Below, one piece after another: positions 43,892 through 55,800 of a stretch of DNA of 64,000 nucleotides (positions are counted from its first letter, which is position 1; each line of letters begins with the position of its first letter). Under the pieces are notes generated by a model. It was not told the DNA's origin, made no database searches, and worked only from the letters and a program-made list of their open reading frames with translations. This DNA is from Nectonema munidae (lineage: Eukaryota > Nematomorpha > Nectonematoida > Nectonematidae), in contig JAUIRK010000165.1 of NCBI GenBank assembly GCA_030549495.1, forward strand, positions 124,001 to 188,000. Direction: 5' to 3'. A program made the position numbers and the translations under genes.

Positions 43892-46800
43892 CTAAAATAC
43901 AATAAATTAAGAATATGTATCTTGTTTAAAAAGTTTACAATTATGTCCAAACTTTTTTTCTTGGATAGGATTAAGGTAAAAAATTAATTATTTTTACAAT
44001 CTAGAGCAGTGGTTCCCAAACTTCTATGTTGGATTCCCGCTTGAGAAGGTCAACAATTTACACCCCCTCCCCTTCTCAATCTTTTTCCATTTTTCTAATC
44101 ATATTTTGCTTTATAAGTTATTAAAAATTTAAATCTCCCCTCTAAACTTTTAACCTTCTAAACATTTTTAGTCCGACAATTTCAGACTTTTTAAAAATAT
44201 AAACAAAAGTAATCTAAAAAAAGATAAATATTTAAATAAAAAAATTGTTTTTTTTCAAAACTTATGATAACAATAAGAATTATCTTAGTTGAGTATTGAA
44301 GTTCTACTTTTTTTTTTGACTAACTCTTCAAATCGTTGAGAAATGTTTGGAAGCACACATTGCAAATCATTTTCTACAAGTCGACCTTTTCTTTTTTTGA
44401 TTTTAGTTCAACTAGAGTAGAAAATCCAGATTCTCAGAGATAAGTTGATGAAAATGGAAGAAGCGTTTCAATAGTCTTTTTAGGGTACGATTTACATACT
44501 GAAAGCCAAAACTCAACTAATAAATAATTGTTAAAACAATCTTTAGCAAATCGGTTTGTTTAATGCCCAAAGAAACAATTTTTTCTAAATACTTGGATTT
44601 AATGAACTTGTTGAATCCGAAGACATCTTGATTTCGAAACAGGATTTATGTTAAAAAAAGATTCGATAAAAATCATGCTTCTAATTTCACAGCCTACTTC
44701 AAAAGAAGAGGCTCATCCCATTATTTCAAGAGAACTTAGGAATAAGTGAAGGAAGTTATTTCATGCGTAATAAAAAGAAATACAGCTTCTGATTAGAAAG
44801 CTTAGAAACTAAGAGATTTAGTCTAATAAACTTCTTGAAGTCACATATGGAAATACAGAGATCTTTTATAAACATTAGAGTATATTTCTTAGAGAATAGT
44901 AACAAAAAATATAATTTGCGTTAAATCATTCTTTTTACCTAAGGGAGGCTCTTTTTTTTAGAATTATCACAATTTATTTAAAAAAATTCCGTCCAGTGAA
45001 CTACTGTGGATAATTCGAGGGACTTTATTAAACGAACTATCTTGTTTCTAATTGTTTCCGCATCCCTACCCTCTAGGTCAAGAAGAGAAAACATCTGCCT
45101 GATTTTATTTGTTCTGAACTTTCCGATGACATGGAAAACCTTTTGGATATATATACTATACTCTAATCAAGTGTAGTTTTTATAAGATGGATATCTTTTG
45201 TAAATATTTTTGGAACAAAGTTCTTGGTTGAGCCGTTCCAGTATTTCGTTTTACAGGGTCAAAAATATCTTGGCAGATAGCCTATTGGTAGGAGCGCATG
45301 GGCGTCCGCTGACTTCTCTCAAGAGATACGACCTGTAATATTTGCAATACAAGGCCTTTTAATAGAAGTATATAAGAATTCGTAAAACATACTCAACATC
45401 TCTTCTTCTAACTTTTTATTCTTTTCTTTGATTTGTTGAGGCAGTCTGTACACGGCTTCCTTCGCGGGAGAAAAGTTAGAGTCGATTTCTAGGCATTTTT
45501 GGTAGTCTTCTAGCGCACTTTCAAGTTCGTTGATGCTTTCTTTGCACTTTGCTCTTCGAGTTAGTGCCTTTATGTAAACTGGGTTTGAAGAGAGTGCTAC
45601 AAAATAAATTGCAAATTAAATTTGAAATATTCTGGTGTAAATCTTACACATCATATAATATGTATAATGGGACAGCCTTGAAATCAAAGATACTTAAGTA
45701 TAATCCTATATTTGTAAACATTTCGCAGGTATGCAAGCTTAATTATAAATTTTGTGTATCTAAAATATATGCACAATTCACAGAGTTCGCAAATTTAAAA
45801 AAAAGCGTGAGTTTAATACATTTTAAACAGATAGAGTTTTGTAATTTTGCCATTGTCAATAGAAATTGTAAAATAAGCAAAGTAAGTAAACGATTTTAAT
45901 AAACTCACATAAAACTTGATTGGATTGAAACCGAATATTAACCAAAGGCACTGTAGGAGAGACTTAGAGAACTCAAGTTTTCGTTAGTAAAGTAAAAACC
46001 TTGTTTCTACATCAAAACAATAAATAGGTTTACACAATTGGACGAACACAAACTAGAAACCATTGTAAATGAGGTTGCTCGCTATAAAATTTCCGCCACA
46101 TAAATATTAAATCCGTGTATATCATCAAGTGAAACACTTGGATGATGATAAACCGTACACAGCATTTCACTGGAAAGAAAGACTATACTAGTTTTACGCT
46201 GCGACATGTTTTCAAGGAATTATAGATAGAAGAATAGCATCTTCCGATTTACAAACAGCATTTGCTAACTTTGAATATAACAAAAACGAGTCATAAAATG
46301 CCCATATGAAAACGTTAAAGTTGGTGAAAGTCTGATATCACGCTAAATACAGGGTAGAGGGCATAGTAAGGCGGAAAAATTTAAATCAAGGTTTTATGGG
46401 TATGAGAAGTTGAAACTTGGTACGCGTTCCATTTATTCTGGTAAGGAAGAATATAAAAAAAGAGCAGGTTTAGCAAAAGGACTTATGATGAAATCAAAGG
46501 AACGAGCCATTTTATATCAACGGAAAAGATATTAAAGCAGAAATTTTTTGTGGCCATGAACTTGATGTCAAAGTCAATGAGATCGAAATTGAAATTCGAT
46601 ATTGATAAAATCAAAACGCTAACTACACTTGTTTCTAAAGAAATAGAATGAGCTTTTGCTGATGAAGGAAGGTGGAGAACTTCTAAAGAAGTGTTTTCAT
46701 TTCATGACATCTTTCTTACGCATAAATAATTTTGCCACACATAGTTTACTTTAGGCAAACCTGACGTTAAAACTGCCTTCAATTTGATTTCCAAAGACAA

Positions 46801-49800
46801 ATGTGAATTATTATTCTTTGGTGATAATTTTTAAATATAAGGATTGATAAACACCCATAATTAAACGTACATAACCTTGCCTACCATTTCAAGGGGTAAA
46901 TTCTAAATTCCCCTAACTAAAATTATAACTTTCAAGCGTCTTCCAAAAACGACAACAAATTTATCTGAATTCCTACTCCTCTCTTGCCTATTCTATTTCA
47001 TTCTTAATTAAGCTTAAAATGTAAACTCCTTCTTTCTCACTTCAAATAGATGTGCACCATATCCAAATCATGTGTAGAAAAGGGGTAAAGATATCAATTA
47101 ACAATAAAAAGTTTGGAAATTTTATTGAATGAAAAAAATGGTCGCCAGACATTTCGCCCCATGGACAAATTGTCTCATAGGCTATTTGTTTCATCCATCA
47201 TGATTTCAGAAATCCTTGAATTTTATTATCTCTTAAATGTCCTTTTTGAAGAAAGTAAATGTGTTAGTATGGCTGCTAAACTTATTTCTCAAAAGAAGCT
47301 TACAAAAAGGATGGAAAAAAGATACGTTAAACTGAACGATAACTTGTTTGAGGCTGTTTCATTAATCTGGTTATAAAACTTGATGTTACATTTTGACTAA
47401 TAAGTCTTAAATGGTTTATTTTTACGTTTTAGAGAGGCGAATTGTCCATGACACAAAATGTCTTATGAAGATAATAGGGCGAATTGTAAAACGGTAGTTT
47501 AATCACATTTCATAAAATTATTTAGGTCTAAGAACACAAAATCATACCATTCAAACTAACATAAATGATAAAAATCATGGAGGTAGGACAAGCCCTTCCG
47601 GGCAAAATCCCCCCTTTTCTCATGAGGAGGAGATTCTTTCTTACCTTTAAATTCAATAAAGTAAATTTAGCCTTATATTGTATCATTTGCTAGAGAAAAA
47701 GTGAATTTTTTTAAATATGTACTAAAAAACAAAGTTATATAATATACACGCTCAAATATGCTATGATTTTGCGAGGGGGGGGGGGGTGTCCTCTATCTCA
47801 TTCTGAAGGGGATTTTGTCTGTACACGTCCTTTTTGTGTTTTGTTAACACTAATTCTAATATTTAAATCAAGCTTTTGTATTACTCTAATATTAAAATCA
47901 AATTTATGGCTTGTGTTAATACTAACTTTAATATTAAAATCAAGTTTTTGTGTTTAAAAGAGAAGGGGTTCTGTCCTCTTTCTCATTTTGAGAGAAGGGA
48001 TTTTGTCCGGTCCCCAAAAATCATAGTATACGAGAACAAGAAAATCATTGCGTTTTTTTGACTATTTATGTCTACAAATAAAATTCTGACAGTTATAAAT
48101 AGATCAAGTAAATTTTTAACAACTGAAACATTTTGTTTCGATATTATATTTTTAAAATAATAATCAACAAATTTTCTTAAAAAAATGATTTAATTAATTA
48201 TGCACGGTGTTACTTACAAAATTTAACAATTGAACATTATAAAAAAATATCTTTGCTTAAATATTAAACAAATAGAGTATATTTGCTTTTAAACTGAATA
48301 GCTAGTCAAAATATTTATTCCCAAATAGCGATTGAAAAAATTAAAGTTTTCAAATGTAACAAACATACTGATAAAGATTAAAAGTGACCTTTGTTGAAAT
48401 TTTTTTTTAACGCGAGTCAAATATAAGGAAAAGGAAGGTTATAAAAGAAGATTACCTGTTTGTGCTCACCTTATTATCTTGCCTACCAAGATTAATAATA
48501 GACACCTAGCATGTGTAAAAATTGATATGGTTTATGAGCTCGCTTTGCCTTTTAAATATGGCTTACTCTCATAGACGCAACACTTCTACACACTGCTGGC
48601 GATGAACTGATGTGTCCCAAAAAATTGAAAGTTCTAAGGAATTAAGTTGGTAAGGTTTGAACAATTGAATAAAATGCCTAATTCATAAGACCTCAATGTG
48701 CAATTCAGGGAAGATAGCGTTAACGAATAATAAAGCTTTGCTCACCCTTGTCACAGCACTTTATAGCTTCTTTGAAATACTCCTAAAAAGAAAAATACTT
48801 CTAATGTTTACGTCTTATTATAAAAACCAGAACCGTATAAGTGAGTTTTCCCACATGGTTAAATTCATAGTTAGCAAAAATAATTAGCTTTGTTCTTGTA
48901 AATATTTGAATGCCCTTTTTTGATAGTTATGCGCATTTTAATTCGCGGATAAAAACCGGCTATCGAAATCGAAAAATAGAATATCTTTGAAGTTTCGAGG
49001 TTTTTATCAAACCCTCTTTTTTGTAGTGTTTAGAATTATTTGGCGTGTTTTGAGATGTTTAGTCTGACCCTCTTTTTTGTAGTGTTTAGAATTATTTGGC
49101 GTGTTTAGTCTGACCCTCTATTTTGTAGTGCTTTAGAATTTTTTGGGGTATTTAGTCTGACCCATTAAAAACTGTTAAAATTTTCTAGAACTTTTAAAGT
49201 GGACGTTAGTTTAGATTTATTTTTAGCGAAGCAATCTCATTTCATACAACAATCAAAGTTAGACTCTTGAATATATTAGAATTATGTTATCTACACAAAC
49301 CGATACAATCAAGAATGAATTCAATCTAATATTGGTTGGCATATATGAAAAATTAAGAAAAACTAAATTTTGAAGAAAAAAATTATAAAAACAAGGATTT
49401 TACTTGATATTTTTTATTAAAAATAGAGATTCGATCTTTTGGAATATTAAAATTTTAAAAGGTATATACAGTCTTCAATGCTGTAACTCGTTTTGAAAAG
49501 GTAATCAATGATATTATAATTCCGCAAACTAATTTATATGCAACACAGAAAGGTTGTGTCTTTGAAGTGAATTTTGATGAAATGTGTGCATTTATAGGAA
49601 TACATATGATAATGGGATACCATAACTTACCCCATCTTAGACATTATTGGTCGAAAGAGCCGATAATTTTATGATCTTTCTGTGTGATATATAGCATCAG
49701 TCATGCTTTTGAAAAGATTTTTAGAAATAAGAAAGTTTATGCATTTTAGTGATAATTCAAAACAAGAAAACGATAGAGCGAAAGAAATTAGATGTATATT

Positions 49801-52800
49801 TGACCATTATAACAGTGCATTCAAAGAAGTTACTTTTTCGGAAGAAAATCTAAGTATAGATGAGAGAATGATTTTGTTCAAAGGTAGGAATCTGATGAGA
49901 CAGTATGTGAAAGCCAAACCGATTAAGTGGGGATTCAAAATTTGGATTTTAGCAGGAGTTTCAGGGTATATTTAAACTTTTTTCCACCAAACAAGCAAAG
50001 AATACGTTGAAGAAGAAAAAGGGGCAGAGTGCAGGCATAGTTCAAACAATTCCTTCAACGATTTTTGATTATAATAAATTTATGGGAGGCGTTGATAAGT
50101 CGAATCAACTAAAGTCCTATTATAGCCAAAACAGAAAATTCCGTAATAAGTTTTATTTAAACATTTTTTTTTGATTTATTCGAAAGTTCAATAATAAACT
50201 CTTTCATAATTTTCAAAAAAAATTGTGATCAAAAAGACAATAAACTTACTGTTTTCGAGTTCAAACGTATTCTTGCACGGAAGATGATAAATAATTTTAC
50301 ATCAAGTACGTTCAAAACCCCTGTATTTAGCTTGATTGAGAGTTCAGAAATCCAACACCAAAATCATTTGCCAAAGTTTTCAGAGCAAAGAAAGAAGTGC
50401 TATTTATGCAACAGAAGCAAGCTTGACAATAAAACTTTTACATTTTGTTCTGCTTGTAACAAGTTTTTATACATTCAAAAAAAAAGAAATTGCTTTCATG
50501 ATTTACATCTATCCTGATCTCTTTCATAAATTTTTATTCAATAAAGTTTTTTCAATTTCTTAATATAAACTTGTTTTTTCGAATTTATAAATGTTTATAA
50601 ACTATATTTAATTGTTATTATTGAACAACAAATCAATATATTAGAAAGTAAAACCTTTCTTTCGTAGCTTCATCAAAAAACACTAAGTCACAATGGGTCA
50701 CTGGTGACCCGTTAAGATCTTTTGAAGATGTGAAAGTAAATTCACTATTTTATTTCTTTTTATTATTGAGTAGGCTACAAGTAAGACATTGAATCTCAAA
50801 ACTTAAAGGGTTAAACTCGACTTCTCCTATGCTTTGAATAAAATAGAGAAAATAGATAGGTCATCTAAGTTGAATGTCTTAGAGGCTATACCACATTATC
50901 CAGAAATAGTTCGAAATATGGCACATTCAGTAACTGCATTTGCCCCCAACCCAAGTTAGTGTGGAACGATTCTTTTCGGCTTTTCATATTATTCATTCTG
51001 TCCTGCGAGATTCAATGAAAGAAGATTTGGTCTGAAAACAAATTCCTTTTAATTAACTTTTTTTGATCTGCGTTTAATTTTAACTTCATTTTATGCTCAG
51101 TTTAATTCCTATTTAATTTTAAATTTAGTTAAAGAGCCACAGCTTGAATATACTATGGATCCCACCCCTGATTCTTATTACGGGTATATGATCGATTTTA
51201 ACAAAATTTAACCCTCAAACGTTACTGTGTGTACATTTTGTACACATTAGTATTTCAACCATGAGCCTCTAGGCATAAAAAAATAAACACAGCTATTGAG
51301 TATCATGTGACTCAGTATTATCAATGCAACTAAATCAGCATCATAAAATTGATCGTCTTGTCCCAATTCATAGTGCGTGAATAACACTTTCACAAATAGT
51401 AAACATGTGTACATTTTGTACACACGACTTTTTATTCTCTCTTACTTCACGCTAATTTTTCCACTCCACTATGTATTTATTATGCAGTGATGCATTTAGT
51501 CTGTGTTATTCACAGATGTTTTTGACAAATTGATGTGAATGTTATATAATTTTTCATTTTTAACACAGCTCTTTGCTCCATATTTGTTGATTACTTCTGC
51601 ATCCTTGCTTGCTTTTTATAAGTTATTTTTGCATTGTAATTGTTAAAATTTAAAAGCTATAAACATGTCGAAAAAAAAAGAATCTTTCAAAAACGCCTCT
51701 ACATTGATTTCCATGATCTCTGAAAATTTTACCGATAGTAAGGATGATTTTGAATCTTTTAAAAGTTTGTCTGAGAAAATTGAATACAAGTTGATTGAAA
51801 TAGAGACTACGACACCAATGGAAGAAGATGAATCCCCAAATGAAAATTGTGTTGATGAAGATGAAGGAACTCTTCAAGTTTTTCATGAACATAATGAATC
51901 TTCTAATAATGATGATGAAGATGATGAAATTTATGAAAATCAAAATAGTAACATTGAGCTCTTTGAAAATAATTTCCTGAATAGTGAAAAATATGATAAA
52001 GATTTAAAGGCTGGCAGTGCGTGTTGGAGTTTAAACTCAATTCCCAATGCTCTTTTAAAAAGAAATATTTTGACTCAAACCCCTACAAATTTATTTGCTG
52101 TAAACAAAGAAATCGCTGCTTTCTTATTATTTTACAGTGAGGAGATGTTCCTACATATTCTCAGATATACAAATCGTAAAGCTCATGATATACGGTATAA
52201 CTATATGGAAAACTCTAAAAGAGACAACTTTCCATTTTATATGTCCAACTTCAATGAAGCTGAGATCAAAGCCTGTTACGCTGTTACAATAAGAGCGAGC
52301 GTTGACAGACAATATGTCAAACTTACAAGAACTATGGTGCTCAAAAGATGCAAGACCTTTTTACAAGGCAACAATAAGTGCTGTAAGAGTAAAGTTTTTC
52401 CTCAGATGCTTGCGTTTTGATAACTTTCGTAGTAGAGACGAAAGAAGAAAAAGTGATAAAATGGCAGCGATTCGAGAAGTCTGGGAAATGTTTATGGAAA
52501 ATTTGAAAAAGTTCTATGTTCCAGGTACTTTTATAACTGTTGACGAAGAACTCGTCGGATACCGAGGTAAAGTTCCCGGAAAAACATATATGCCGTCCAA
52601 ACCAAGAAAATACGACCTAAAAATTTTTAGGGCATGTGAAGCTTAAACAGGTTTTGCTTAAATGGATATGTGTACACTGGTACAGATGGGCAGCTCAGCT
52701 TGAAGTTCAACGACAAATTTTCATGTAACGTTGTGATGTATTTGATGCAACCTTTTTTCAACACTGGCAGGGAAGTTATCACGGATAGATACTTCACTTC

Positions 52801-55800
52801 ATATCAACTGGCAAAAAACATGTTGAAAAAAATCTATCCTTGTTAGGGACAGTGAAGTCATCAAGAAGAGAAGTTTCAAAAGTGTTGAAAAATCGTAAAG
52901 TGTTTTCAACATTGTCAGTCTATGATCATGCAGAAAAAGTATGTCTATTTTCCTACATTCCAAAGAAAAATAAATCTGTACTGATGATGGGCTCTTCACA
53001 CAATAAAGTTTGCATATCTTCAAGAGAAGACAAAAAACCAGATATAATATTGGAATATAACCAAAATTTAGGTGGCGCTTATTTGATGGATTCGATCATC
53101 GAAGAAAAACTTCAGGATGGGCCGTTCTTGCTGGCACAATGCCTACATCATTATGAAAAAAATGGATACACTTTATCACGGAAATAATTTATGAGAAATC
53201 TTTCATTTCAAGGTCGTATGCTAAATCAAGACTTCAAAAAGCATCCATATCTGCTGAAGTGCGTTTAGCTGGTCAAGTTGGATGCGAACAAAGTTGTTCA
53301 AGTAGAGCAAGACGGTGTTTTGAATGTAAAAAGTGGAGCCGTTCAGTCTGCTGTAAATGCAAACTCCCAATTTGTCCAAAACACAGGAGGCAAATTAAAA
53401 GAAGTTTTAGCTCAAACTGTGATAAATTTGTGAATTTTCTTTGAAAATACTTTAACTTTTTTAAATAAACTTATTTTTTGGAGAAATTTACTTTATTCTT
53501 TAAAATAAGTTTTTACCATTGCGTTGCAGTTTTTTACTATACTATTGAAAAGATTGGGCCATTATGAGCCATGACCCAAGGGCGCAAATCCGGGGGGTGA
53601 AAATGACCTTCGCCCCCCCCCCCCCTAATAATTTTCTATAAGTAAGAGTTGCTGCTTGTCTATAAAACATGTATGATGATCGCATTATAGTATGTAATGA
53701 TCATTCGAATACATGATAATATAAGATAGGAGAATAAAAGAGGGAATGCAGACTTTCGAGTCAAACATCATGCCAAGCTGTTCTGAAATTCCTATCAAAA
53801 ATATTTTACAAACGATGTGAGAGCTATATAATAATAATAATCCATTGTTTTAATATGCACTAGTGATCTGCGCGGGGCGGACAACCCGCGCGGGTTTTGC
53901 GGGACCCACACCCGCGGGGCGGACGTGGGTTGTCTACAGCAACATTTTTGCGGGGCGGGTGCGGGTTTTATTAATATAGTGCGGACAATGGGTGGGTTGT
54001 CCGCATTCACTTTTATGCAAGTTTTTATGAGTGCATAATTGCCTTTTTGCAAATAGCTTATTTTTTATTGCTATGTGTTACGTATATTGGAAAGAGATTT
54101 GCATTGAGTAAATAGTGTGGGATGAAGTGAAATCGTAATTGAAATAGAAAGATAGAGCAATTTTGATTAGCGTGATTGATGCGTGTACAAGAGAAGAAGG
54201 AGGAAAAAAATCAAATAATAAGAATGGCATATTTTTGAAATATCCATTATAAAATATTATTCAATAATTCATTTTTTGTTGTTTTCTTTCGCACATTTTA
54301 AATGGCAAAGTTAACATCTCATCAAGTTTCATCTCATTTGAAATATGGCTTATAAAATAAAAAGTGTAAAATCGGAGGTCTGGAAGACGTTTGGTATCGT
54401 GGTAAATGAAAAAAACACCGATTTGGATTTTGCCGCTTGTAAAGTATGCTTTCAAGCTTTCGCTTATTGTGGAAGAAAAACAGGTACTTCTATTCTTAGG
54501 AGACACAAGTGCAAAATATATCCTATTCAAACTTTACTGACTGATGCTATCAAGCCAGTTTTGAAATGCTAAATTTATTTCGAAAGCTAAAAAAGAAAAC
54601 ATTAAACTGGCATGCGTCCGTTTTATAGCTAAAGATCTTAGACCATTTGAAACGATCGGTTGTGGAGGATTCATTGACTTAGTTCAAAAGGTAAACTCGA
54701 ATGCATTCTTAAATTTCTAAAATTATTTTATATGAGAAAACAAAATATACAAATTAAAAAAATACAAATTTGAAAAATCCAAGGGCAAATCTTTTGTGAT
54801 TCTATATTCAAATTTGAAATATTGCAATTGTTGATGGAACAATTTGTTTATTCAGATTACACAACTTGTCAAGGAAATTTTTTTTCAGACAAAAACTTAT
54901 TTGTAAAAAAATTAATAATATATTTAAAAGTAGTATAGTATATCTTTGTATTATTTCGATAAAATACGGGTCGGGTGCGGGTGCAAATTGATAAATGCGG
55001 GTTCAAATTGAAAAAATGGGGGGGGGGGGGGGGGGGGAGGGGGCGGGGCGGGTGCAAATTGATATAATGCGGGCGGATGCAAATTGAATAATTGTGGGGC
55101 GGGGCGGGTGCGGACAACTTTTTACAACCCGTGCAGGGCTCTAACAATAAGTAAGCAATATTTATCACATTGTCTCCTTGTAGTATTTTTGAGCAAACAT
55201 ATGTGTTTTCTCATCTTCTTCTGTAACAGTGATTCTCTTTCTGTCTCTTCTGTTTTTCTCTTTCTCTGCTATAACTCAATCACTCAAGCTATCTTCTCTC
55301 ATTCAAGCTCTCTCCTTTCACTCAAGCTCTCTTCTCTTGTTTAAGCTCTCCTATCTCATTCAGCTCTCCAGTGACGTAGCTAGGCTGGGGCATGAGGGGC
55401 CGTACCCCCCTCCCCCCTTCCCTATGTACCTCATGGTGCCCCCATGCACCATATGCGATATCAGTTTTCGAAAATTTCTCCAATGAAAGGATCAAGAAAG
55501 TATAAATAATGTTGCTCAAGTTTTTAAAGTTTTTAAATTGTTGCTCCCCTCCCAATCAACTTTTTCTGGCTACGCCACTGCTTCTCTCTAATTTGCATTT
55601 AGAGTTAAATTAAAATTAATTCTATTTTATCTCATTAGAAACTAGTTTTTAGCGGAATATAAGTTCAATATTTTCAAAACCTTTTTTTCATGATACCAAA
55701 TTTCAGCCATTCAAATTAATCACAGATTTTTGGTAAAAATTTAGTTCCATCAATACACCAAACATTTTACAAAAATGAAAATTTGTTTTTAAATGAGAGA

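Larger units (their letters stand above)
51212..53450 (+). mobile_element. piggyBac transposon 3, inactive, in TTC1 intron
   Basis: TTAA (51208-51211) followed by CCCTCAAACGTTACTG marks the left end. Two copies of a 19-nt palindromic motif follow in the 5' part. The transposase follows from 51665. I expected CAGTAACGTTTGAGGGTTAA at the right but did not find it, so the right end is lost or too diverged, and 53450 is only the end of visible coding. Confidence 0.8.

Noticed and set aside
45549-45899. 116-codon plus-strand frame
   Set aside because: It overlaps TTC1 exon D on the opposite strand and has no motif of its own.
47113-47376. 87-codon frame as a gene
   Set aside because: No ATG start near its beginning, no known motif, and it sits in a transposon-rich TTC1 intron.
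54869-55168. 99-codon minus-strand frame rich in proline
   Set aside because: Comes from the G20 run and GC-rich subterminal repeats of the hAT end.
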